IMG/VR virus record: IMGVR_UViG_3300036851_000016
Location: 1 to 62,483 of that record
DNA from: a virus
DNA length: 62,483 bases
Direction: 5' to 3' (one strand)
Shown: positions 16,697 through 22,350 of the stretch, one piece after another
Layout of the letters: the number at the start of each line of letters is the position of its first letter
How positions within the stretch are numbered: the stretch's first letter is position 1
Position numbers and translations under genes: made by a program
Notes under the pieces: model-generated
Told to the model about the DNA's origin: nothing
The model's input: only the letters and a program-made list of their open reading frames with translations
Database searches by the model: none

Positions 16697-16944
16697 TTGT
16701 AACCATTCAGTTTCTTAATAGCGTCCTGTCTGGTTTCACATTCAAGCATCTTAGGATTGATATGTATTGCGAGGGCTAATCGCAAATTTTCAGACACCAA
16801 TCCTATGCTAACACCAAAACTTTCTGCTGTTCTAGTGATAGTCCAGTTCTTAGACCTAGTGGACATGGCAAGGTGATAGATTTCCATAACCATCACCTTA
16901 CCGTGCCATGTAGTCTCAGAGTTATATCGTTCTACGAATGTCAT
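16693..16944 (-). CDS. HTH protein (ParB/KorB-like helix-turn-helix), 83 aa
   Basis: After ERYNSETTWHGKVMV the protein has a clear helix-turn-helix: WTITRTAESFGVSIGLVSEN followed by LRLA. The B protein (60926) has the same HTH and runs on into an extra C-terminal domain. It is a possible regulator or origin-binding protein of the early operon. It starts in a short overlap with the cold-shock gene. Confidence 0.75.
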   Translation of the reverse strand: MTFVERYNSETTWHGKVMVMEIYHLAMSTRSKNWTITRTAESFGVSIGLVSENLRLALAIHINPKMLECETRQDAIKKLNGYK

Positions 16945-17279
16945 CCCGCATTGAACCCATCAGCGGGATTATTCTTAGGGTCAAGAACTCTAATCTTAAT
17001 GGCTCTCCACCCCTTATTCTCAAGTTCAATGGGAGTAAATTCTACTTTCATCCCATTCTTTAACTGTGGGAATCTGAGAGTGTCTTGCCTAAGAGACGAC
17101 CAATGGAAAAAGATACGAGTGAACTTAATATCCTTAGAGGATATAAATCCCCACCCCGCATCAGAAACTTTGATGATTTTGCCTACTACCCTCTTATCCT
17201 CAGGCTTAATAGGCGTAGTGTCTACTTCAGTTGGTGCCGCTTCTTTGTCGAAGAATTTCTCAAATGGATTGTTCATCAT
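16941..17279 (-). CDS. Cold-shock-domain protein, 112 aa
   Basis: ATG 17279 was chosen because GAGG lies 5 bases upstream and it aligns with the B start; a longer TTG frame would run through the leader hairpin. A ~35-residue Pro/Glu-rich arm precedes a cold-shock domain with VVGKIIKV, GWGFISS (RNP1-like) and RIFFHWSSL (RNP2-like). It likely binds single-stranded nucleic acid. The leader holds a conserved hairpin (17315-17350). Confidence 0.8.
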   Translation of the reverse strand: MMNNPFEKFFDKEAAPTEVDTTPIKPEDKRVVGKIIKVSDAGWGFISSKDIKFTRIFFHWSSLRQDTLRFPQLKNGMKVEFTPIELENKGWRAIKIRVLDPKNNPADGFNAG

Positions 17280-17314
17280 TCTGTCCTCTATTGAACGCGA
17301 AGTTAATGTTATTG

Positions 17315-17350
17315 GAGTGTCTGCCAAGCACTCATTTAGTAAATGGGCAG
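17315..17350 (-). ncRNA. Conserved 5' leader hairpin with possible pseudoknot
   Basis: On the minus strand CTGCC (17350-17346) is followed by a hairpin GAGTG-CTTGGCAGA-CACTC, whose loop contains GGCAG, the complement of CTGCC. Genome B (62111-62142) has GAGCAT-ATGGCAG-ATGCTC with the same CTGCC/GGCAG pairing. Two stem pairs change in a compensatory way (T-A to C-G, G-C to A-T). It lies ~35 bases before the cold-shock gene and is probably a cis-regulatory RNA. Confidence 0.6.
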
Positions 17351-17358
17351 TAAATGGC

Positions 17359-17406
17359 GGGGTGGATACAATTGATACGTCACGAAGATACGTCTGTATC
17401 CACCCC
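17359..17406. repeat. 12-bp perfect inverted repeat around a direct repeat
   Basis: Arms GGGGTGGATACA (17359-17370) and its exact complement (17395-17406) flank a 24-base loop that contains GATACGTC twice. No T-tract follows on either strand, so it is not a standard terminator. It lies upstream of the cold-shock leader and could be an operator, an mRNA-stabilising stem or an attenuator. Confidence 0.7.
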
Positions 17407-17443
17407 TATCCATTGATAGCCTTTCACTCCCCGCTGGAGTATC

Positions 17444-17458
17444 TATAGTCATACTATA
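17444..17458. promoter_or_regulatory. Palindrome TATAGT-CAT-ACTATA
   Basis: A perfect 6-bp-arm palindrome in the 180-base gap between the acidic small gene and the cold-shock leader. It may be a repressor site or a -10 element; no matching -35 was found. Its role is uncertain. Confidence 0.35.
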
Positions 17459-17507
17459 CGTGATGAGCATGACTCCTATTCCAGACCATCAATGAATCTA
17501 TTGCTAA

Positions 17508-17675
17508 CTAGATGTCTGCAATTTCTGAGTCAGGTTCCTTATCGGAATCTTCCTCAATCTCAGTGTCCTCACCAATAGTTGAATCAGGCTCTTTCTCTGA
17601 TTCTTCATCAATATGAACGTCCTGAGTCTTTTCCAGTTCGTCCATGTCTACCACTTCATCATTCTGGTCTACCAT
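17508..17675 (-). CDS. Highly acidic small protein, 55 aa
   Basis: A strong AAGGAG precedes ATG 17675. Nearly half of the residues are Asp/Glu, with an internal repeat (ESEKEPDSTI / DSDKEPDSEI). It lies immediately downstream of the SSB-like gene, whose own C-terminus lacks an acidic tail. It could mimic DNA or act as a detached acidic tail; this is inference. No B homologue is visible in the window. Confidence 0.65.
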   Translation of the reverse strand: MVDQNDEVVDMDELEKTQDVHIDEESEKEPDSTIGEDTEIEEDSDKEPDSEIADI

Positions 17676-17716
17676 GATTAGTCTCCTTGTTATTCACCCA
17701 CAATTGGGTGTAATAG

Positions 17717-18133
17717 TTACGCAGCCGCCGTGACTTCAGTTCGTGGAGTGCGATACTTATGGTTCACCCTATTAACTTGGCGACCCTGATAAACATCGTT
17801 CTCCACATACACGTCAATTTCACGACCTTCTGCGCTCTTAAGGTCGAAACGTGTTCCTGCCTTTACTTCTACGCCGAACGCCTGAAGAAATCCAACAGCA
17901 AAACCAATAGCCTTACTGTTGAAATTCCAGTCTACAGGAACACCTGCAAACTGTGTGTCGCCGTTATCACCGTTGAACAGAATAGTAGCTTCAACGGGAT
18001 AGTTTGTGGATGGTCCCTTCTCAGATTGCTTAGCAGGAGCCTCACCCACATTTTCGATTTTGACACGATACCACGCGGGGTCAACAATCTTTCCGCGAAG
18101 CAGGTCACGATTTCCGAAGCTAATTACTGGCAT
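17717..18133 (-). CDS. SSB-like protein (DUF669-type), 138 aa
   Basis: The protein (ISFGNRDLLRGKIVDPAWY, YPVEATILFNGD, GFLQAFGVEV) is beta-rich and resembles phage single-strand-binding-like proteins commonly placed beside Sak4 recombinases. It ends TEVTAAA, with no acidic tip. The next gene upstream is the Sak4-like ATPase. The function is inferred from family resemblance and context. Confidence 0.6.
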   Translation of the reverse strand: MPVISFGNRDLLRGKIVDPAWYRVKIENVGEAPAKQSEKGPSTNYPVEATILFNGDNGDTQFAGVPVDWNFNSKAIGFAVGFLQAFGVEVKAGTRFDLKSAEGREIDVYVENDVYQGRQVNRVNHKYRTPRTEVTAAA

Positions 18134-18143
18134 GTAGTCTCTC

Positions 18144-19031
18144 CTAGGTTGTTGTGAATGGTGTTGTTGTTTTGGATGTTGTTTGTGTTTGTTGTGGTGC
18201 CTCTACGACGGGTGTGTTGTTCGCGATACGTTGCACAGGTTGCTCCTTGTGTAGCTTGATAATAGCAGGAGCAATCCACTTCTCATACAACGGTTCGCTA
18301 TTGAATGTAATCTTCCTCTCTAGTGGTAGAGATGTTCGAGCATAATCATTCCCTAAGTGCTGAGTGAATAGCTCAAATTCTCCATCACCTGAATCAGCGT
18401 CAAAACCAGTTCTGACGTTGAAGTGATAGACTTCCGTCATGTAAGATGCTATCTTACCGGAAATCTTATCGCCACCTGTTATGATGACTCTTGAATGATG
18501 AGTAAGTTTATTCTTATCATCATCTTTGCGCTGGCCTACGACATGGGCAATCAAAACGATATTCACTTTATGATACTTGTGAATATCCTTCAATCTTGCC
18601 ATGAGGTCTTGAAATCCTGATGCTTCTGCGTTGTATTCCTCTAATCCAGGAACATATATCGTTCCTATCTTCTTTCCACCACCTTCTGACTTCTTGTGTT
18701 TAATAGTCTGTCGATTCATGTTATCTCCAATCGAAGTAACAGAATCAACAACTATAGTCTTGTATGGACAGTTAACCTTAAACTGTTCTAACTTTGCGAT
18801 GGGACCATCCCAATCCGAAAAATCATCAAAATCTAAATGAGTTGGATTTTTACCCCATAAACCCCATCGCTTAGCTGGAAGTTCTAATGCTTCCATCTTT
18901 TGGTCGGTAGAAATCCAATACTGTCTACCCGGAAAACTTAACGCGCATGTAGACTTACGTGTTCCGGGTTCACCCTTTAACATTACAAACAAGGGCTTAG
19001 TTGGTGAACCAGTAGATTCAAGTGTTGGCAT
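18144..19031 (-). CDS. Sak4-like RecA-fold ATPase (single-strand annealing recombinase), 295 aa
   Basis: Walker A GEPGTRKST (20-28) and Walker B TIVVDSVTS (~93-101), followed by IVLIAHVVG, give the RecA-like core typical of phage Sak4 proteins. A low-complexity Thr/Gln tail ends the protein. Pairing with an SSB-like protein and a Cas4/RecB-like nuclease suggests a phage recombination and replication-restart module. Confidence 0.8.
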   Translation of the reverse strand: MPTLESTGSPTKPLFVMLKGEPGTRKSTCALSFPGRQYWISTDQKMEALELPAKRWGLWGKNPTHLDFDDFSDWDGPIAKLEQFKVNCPYKTIVVDSVTSIGDNMNRQTIKHKKSEGGGKKIGTIYVPGLEEYNAEASGFQDLMARLKDIHKYHKVNIVLIAHVVGQRKDDDKNKLTHHSRVIITGGDKISGKIASYMTEVYHFNVRTGFDADSGDGEFELFTQHLGNDYARTSLPLERKITFNSEPLYEKWIAPAIIKLHKEQPVQRIANNTPVVEAPQQTQTTSKTTTPFTTT

Positions 19032-19038
19032 ATCTCTC

Positions 19039-19269
19039 CTAAATTCTGCGAGGGTCAGTTAATGATGCTTCGTATTGAACTAAGAGTATTTCATCATCAT
19101 GGCGACGAAGATGATACTCAGGATGAGTGCTATCAAATCTATCCAGCTTAAGTCCTTCCACATCCTTTTCCATACGTCTAATTCTTTGCGCATTGGGAAC
19201 TCTCCTTAGTGTGATTTCTAGTTGTTCGATTAGTTCGTTAACTGTCAGTTCCAGTTCTGCTACCGTCAT
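19039..19269 (-). CDS. Coiled-coil small protein, 76 aa
   Basis: The N-terminal half is a heptad-like helix (VAELELTVNELIEQLEITLRR), followed by an acidic/basic helix. There are no cysteines and no enzymatic motif. It starts within the 3' end of the preceding small frame. Function unknown. Confidence 0.6.
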   Translation of the reverse strand: MTVAELELTVNELIEQLEITLRRVPNAQRIRRMEKDVEGLKLDRFDSTHPEYHLRRHDDEILLVQYEASLTDPRRI

Positions 19270-19366
19270 TTCGATATAACTCCTTTTCCATCCATGTATA
19301 ACTCATAGCCACACCGGGACCACGTTTATGCATGGATTTGAAACGAAACTTTAACTCAGTTATCAC
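19238..19366 (-). CDS. Possible small protein with GTG start, 42 aa
   Basis: A frame from GTG 19366, overlapping the end of the zinc-finger gene by 11 bases and the next gene by 32. The product is basic (ITELKFRFKSMHKRGPG). It fills an otherwise uncoded gap in a densely packed operon, which is the main argument for it; the ribosome-binding site is weak. Confidence 0.4.
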   Translation of the reverse strand: MITELKFRFKSMHKRGPGVAMSYTWMEKELYRNDGSRTGTDS

Positions 19367-19661
19367 GGCCCGATAGGAAATCAGCAATCGCTTGAGTGTC
19401 TGCATCATGCCTCTTTTTAACACAATCACCACAATGTGGCTTAGTCATAGGCTTACCACCAGAATGTCTAAGTATTGCCTTGGTGATAATCATAGGCTCG
19501 CCACACTTATTACATTCGCATAATTTACCTTCTGCGAGGTCCAAGCGAATGTAGTGTGAACATGCTGGCTTCATGCACTTGTATACAAGAAACTCTCCGC
19601 CGCTGCGCGACAGATTGATTTTCTTATAACGGTGCAAATGGTTAGCAGCTTTACTTGCCAT
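19356..19661 (-). CDS. Multi-cysteine zinc-finger protein, 101 aa
   Basis: The start is in a TAATG overlap. Cys pairs are KCMKPAC, CECNKC and CGDC, plus His residues, giving enough ligands for two zinc ions. The N-terminus is basic. It is a probable nucleic-acid or protein-binding zinc protein of the early operon. Family not recognised. Confidence 0.7.
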   Translation of the reverse strand: MASKAANHLHRYKKINLSRSGGEFLVYKCMKPACSHYIRLDLAEGKLCECNKCGEPMIITKAILRHSGGKPMTKPHCGDCVKKRHDADTQAIADFLSGRDN

Positions 19662-19831
19662 TACTTACTCCCGTCAAACACAACGGTTCTAACAGACCTA
19701 ATGATGCGTAGAGGATAGCGCTCTCCACTATTTTCCTTTACATAGTGTAGAGCATCCACATGACGTTTGAATGATGCCTTTAATGTCCACTTACTTCCTA
19801 GCTTAATCTCCACATAGTAATTCTTGCTCAT
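19661..19831 (-). CDS. Hypothetical protein, 56 aa
   Basis: A short gene read directly between its neighbours, with ATGA at its start and TAATG at its end. The product MSKNYYVEIKLGSKWTLKAS...RTVVFDGSK looks like a small beta/alpha fold. Both junctions follow the operon's coupling pattern, which supports coding. Function unknown. Confidence 0.65.
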   Translation of the reverse strand: MSKNYYVEIKLGSKWTLKASFKRHVDALHYVKENSGERYPLRIIRSVRTVVFDGSK

Positions 19832-20034
19832 GGTTTTTCCTTTGGCATTTCATCCTGTATGATTTCCATCATAGCAGTTAATGCCCTTAACAGTTTGATT
19901 GTTAGTTCTGGTGAATAGCCAAGCATCTTAATCATGAATAGCATTTGCATCATGCATGATTCTTCTGCTTCACTAATCCCATACAGTTTCTTCAAGTCCT
20001 TGATTGCTGCGACAATCCTAGCATTCTGTTCCAT
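19828..20034 (-). CDS. Small helical protein, 68 aa
   Basis: A methionine-rich all-helical protein (EESCMMQMLFMIKMLGYS...ALTAMMEIIQDEM). It starts adjacent to the upstream membrane protein stop. No motif recognised. The hydrophobic face suggests oligomerisation. Confidence 0.6.
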   Translation of the reverse strand: MEQNARIVAAIKDLKKLYGISEAEESCMMQMLFMIKMLGYSPELTIKLLRALTAMMEIIQDEMPKEKP

Positions 20035-20225
20035 TAGTCATTCTCCTGTAAGTGATTTATTAGTTCATCTACTGCATTGCCTGAATACTCATCAGGTGGA
20101 CAGACTAATTCTCTTGAATCGTTGAATCCTGCAACAAATTGATGCCACCAAGTTCCTAGTAATATTCCAATGAATAAGAAAGGAATACTACTATACTTAC
20201 AGACAGTCAGAAAGAAATGTAGCAT
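20034..20225 (-). CDS. Small single-pass membrane protein, 63 aa
   Basis: One hydrophobic helix at residues ~4-25 (FFLTVCKYSSIPFLFIGILL), then an acidic soluble tail with NAVDELINHL. It sits at the stop/start junction with the nuclease gene. It could be a membrane anchor or an early host-takeover peptide. Function unknown. Confidence 0.6.
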   Translation of the reverse strand: MLHFFLTVCKYSSIPFLFIGILLGTWWHQFVAGFNDSRELVCPPDEYSGNAVDELINHLQEND

Positions 20226-21211
20226 TATTCGTCTCCATCATTAGTTGGATTCCATTCAGGACCAACCATAAACAGTTTCTTTATTTCTTCCTCTCTCATT
20301 GCAGGGTCATGCTCGCAAACTTTCACGAACGCGCAGTTACCATACTTACCTTCACAGTGCGTATAGTTTGGAGGAAAATGTCCCGACTCAGCATAGGCGA
20401 TAAGCTGATACGCATAGAAAGGTAATGTTTCTGACTGCCATTCCAAAAGTCTAGGTTCTGAGTAACAGATAGGATTACGAGTAAACTTTTCCTCAGGTTT
20501 TAGACTAGTTTGGAATCCTACTTTGTTAATGAATACTTTCTTCGAGTTTGTGACAAGACATTGTCCTGTAAACTGATTGTTCAATGACAATGTATCTCGA
20601 CGTTGTTTCATAGTCTTATGGTCAACTGGATGTATACCCTGATTAGTATCTGTGAGGAGGTCCAGTTTAGCTTTCCACAAGACTCTAATCTCATCATCTT
20701 CGTAGAGAACTTTACCTTTAACATTCTCCACTTCCAATGGAACCCAATGGTCATTACGCCAGAAGGTATTGTACTGGTCGCATGTATCTAATACATACTG
20801 CCAACCAGTCTTATAATCTCCACTATCCTTAGGAGTATTCTTAACACCCGGATAGTCATTAGGCTTATGTCCACATTTGGGTTTAGGTTGTTCTTCTGTA
20901 GGTTGGAAATCAGTGCATTGTGGACAGCCACGAATATACAATTCAGCGGCAGCAATTCCAAATGCGAAGGCTTTCTCTTTATTCAGACCATGAATTATAG
21001 TCTGATAGTAGATTTCGAGGAACTTATGAACTATCGACCCACACTCAAGCGAATTACTTTTACCACTAATCGAGACTAAATTATGGTTAAAGCGAAAATC
21101 CGCGAGGCGAGGACAGGACATAAGGGTAGTAAGTAATGTAGCATCCATGACTACATTCTTCTTACCACCTGTAATCTTTTCTACAACGTTTTCTATTACA
21201 GTATCAGTCAT
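20225..21211 (-). CDS. PD-(D/E)XK nuclease, Cas4/RecB-like with Cys cluster, 328 aa
   Basis: ATG 21211 was chosen over an in-frame TTG at 21226 because of the upstream AGG and the operon overlap. The active site is visible as WKAKLDLL, HPVDHKT and NNQFTGQ. Cys in LMSCPRL and C-terminal Cys in CEGKYGNCAFVKVC fit the Fe-S cluster of Cas4/AddB-type exonucleases. An internal CPQC...C pair may bind an extra zinc. A role in end resection with the Sak4-like protein is likely. Confidence 0.8.
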   Translation of the reverse strand: MTDTVIENVVEKITGGKKNVVMDATLLTTLMSCPRLADFRFNHNLVSISGKSNSLECGSIVHKFLEIYYQTIIHGLNKEKAFAFGIAAAELYIRGCPQCTDFQPTEEQPKPKCGHKPNDYPGVKNTPKDSGDYKTGWQYVLDTCDQYNTFWRNDHWVPLEVENVKGKVLYEDDEIRVLWKAKLDLLTDTNQGIHPVDHKTMKQRRDTLSLNNQFTGQCLVTNSKKVFINKVGFQTSLKPEEKFTRNPICYSEPRLLEWQSETLPFYAYQLIAYAESGHFPPNYTHCEGKYGNCAFVKVCEHDPAMREEEIKKLFMVGPEWNPTNDGDE

Positions 21212-21407
21212 TCCTATACCCTTCAATCAATACCTTGTGAGTTACATTCAGATTCTGGTCAAAGAAATCTCTGACAAAACCTGATGCTAATAGTGAGCTT
21301 TCATCTTTATCCTCAGACTGGAGAACTACTCTTACTTCCACAATAGGAGTAGGTGTATCTTTTGTCATTGGAGTAAAGACAAATTCATGCAAGTAAATGT
21401 TAGTCAT
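21204..21407 (-). CDS. Hypothetical protein, 67 aa
   Basis: A beta-rich small protein (IVEVRVVLQSEDKD, ASGFVRDFFDQN) starting in an ATGA overlap with the tiny zinc gene. It overlaps the nuclease start by 8 bases, suggesting coupled translation. Function unknown. Confidence 0.6.
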   Translation of the reverse strand: MTNIYLHEFVFTPMTKDTPTPIVEVRVVLQSEDKDESSLLASGFVRDFFDQNLNVTHKVLIEGYRND

Positions 21408-21499
21408 TGTTTCACCTTTATGAGCATTGAATTACATCGACTGCATTTTTGTCCTTCTTTACCTTCAGCGTGACACCAAATGCATATCCATTTAATCAT
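21404..21499 (-). CDS. Tiny zinc-finger peptide, 31 aa
   Basis: MIKWICIWCHAEGKEGQKCS followed by RC gives two CxxC pairs in 31 residues. ATGA overlaps occur at both its start and its stop, the exact signature of genes in this operon. Too small for automated calling but convincing. It likely folds around one zinc. Confidence 0.7.
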   Translation of the reverse strand: MIKWICIWCHAEGKEGQKCSRCNSMLIKVKQ

Positions 21500-21726
21500 T
21501 GTATTGTCTCGTTAACTATCACCAATCGTTGTTCTGTAGCCACTAACTGATACCAATCAGGCTGTAACTCACCACCAGAATCAGCTATTAATACTGGTTG
21601 TCCTAGATGATTCTCGTGGAAAATTACGAACGCGAGTCCCACACGTTCAGCGCCTTTATACACGATAAACTGTGTCATGACACCAGTTAGTGATTTTAGT
21701 TTCTTACGGGATGAATTCTTTGCCAA
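21496..21726 (-). CDS. Hypothetical protein, 76 aa
   Basis: Basic N-terminus (KNSSRKKLKS), then a probable small beta-barrel (FIVYKGAERVGLAFVIF, PVLIADSGG). It overlaps its neighbours at both ends. No family recognised. Confidence 0.55.
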   Translation of the reverse strand: MAKNSSRKKLKSLTGVMTQFIVYKGAERVGLAFVIFHENHLGQPVLIADSGGELQPDWYQLVATEQRLVIVNETIQ

Positions 21727-21967
21727 TTCTAGTCCCCTTAGGGAAGTATATGCTATTTAATGCACAGTTTGGCAGTATATAGTTTACTTCTATCAGTTCT
21801 CTATCCACTACCAATCCATCTAGTGCCTCAGTGTAATCTCCACTATTCCACCTGCATGGATTAATTATTCCCATTACACACAAGGATAACTTTGCTGATG
21901 TTATCCCTGGGTAATTGTTTACAGTCGAAAAAATTATTTCGCGATAACTAGTTTTGTCCAGTTCCAT
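21704..21967 (-). CDS. Hypothetical protein (HTH-like), 87 aa
   Basis: ATG 21967 lies within the last 20 bases of the previous gene; an in-frame start at 22045 would overlap that gene much more. Residues ~8-40 (IIFSTVNNYPGITSAKLSLC) look like a winged-helix/HTH start. Possibly a small DNA-binding protein. Confidence 0.5.
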   Translation of the reverse strand: MELDKTSYREIIFSTVNNYPGITSAKLSLCVMGIINPCRWNSGDYTEALDGLVVDRELIEVNYILPNCALNSIYFPKGTRIGKEFIP

Positions 21968-22130
21968 CGTGGTCACACATGCAAAAGATAAAGCGTAGTA
22001 ATCCGGTTTGATTAATCTTGCCACACATACCACACTGCCATTCAAATGTGATAAGTGATACTGCTGTCAGGAATATCAAGCATATTACCTGACCCAGAAT
22101 CAAACCAATACGTGAGAGAAATTCTATCAT
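21948..22130 (-). CDS. Membrane-anchored zinc-finger peptide, 60 aa
   Basis: One N-terminal membrane helix (RIGLILGQVICLIFLTAVSL) is followed by CGMC...CMCDH, a compact zinc-binding end. Its start overlaps, as ATGA, the stop of an apparently start-less basic reading frame (22127-22193), implying that upstream frame is translated. Confidence 0.6.
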   Translation of the reverse strand: MIEFLSRIGLILGQVICLIFLTAVSLITFEWQCGMCGKINQTGLLRFIFCMCDHDGTGQN

Positions 22131-22193
22131 CGATTACGCTTCCTTGCAGCCTTAGCAAGTTTATTGCGTTTACGATTCTTTCTTACACGTTTA
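22127..22193 (-). other. Basic reading frame without a start codon, possible +1 frameshift extension
   Basis: After the UGA that ends the 48-residue gene, the +1 frame continues with DKRVRKNRKRNKLAKAARKR and stops in an ATGA overlap with the membrane zinc peptide. The junction ATT-TGA-T resembles a +1 slip at a UGA stop, as in release-factor 2 genes. It may equally be an indel. Confidence 0.35.
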
Positions 22194-22340
22194 TCAAATA
22201 GGAAATTCCATATTGGGTTGGGATTTCAATCTGACGATGTAAAGATTCTTACTTCTGACTCTACTGATGCAAGAAACATCTGTAGGGTCTACGAAGTGAT
22301 TACCTACTTTAATCAATAATGGCTTCTTTTTCTTAGGCAT
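22194..22340 (-). CDS. Small basic protein, 48 aa
   Basis: Preceded by GGAG. The protein begins MPKKKKPLLIKVGNHFVDPT and reads as a small beta unit. It lies directly downstream of the SprT-SNF2 gene. The +1 frame beyond its UGA stop adds a very basic tail (see 22127-22193). Function unknown. Confidence 0.6.
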   Translation of the reverse strand: MPKKKKPLLIKVGNHFVDPTDVSCISRVRSKNLYIVRLKSQPNMEFPI

Positions 22341-22350
22341 TAGTATCTCC

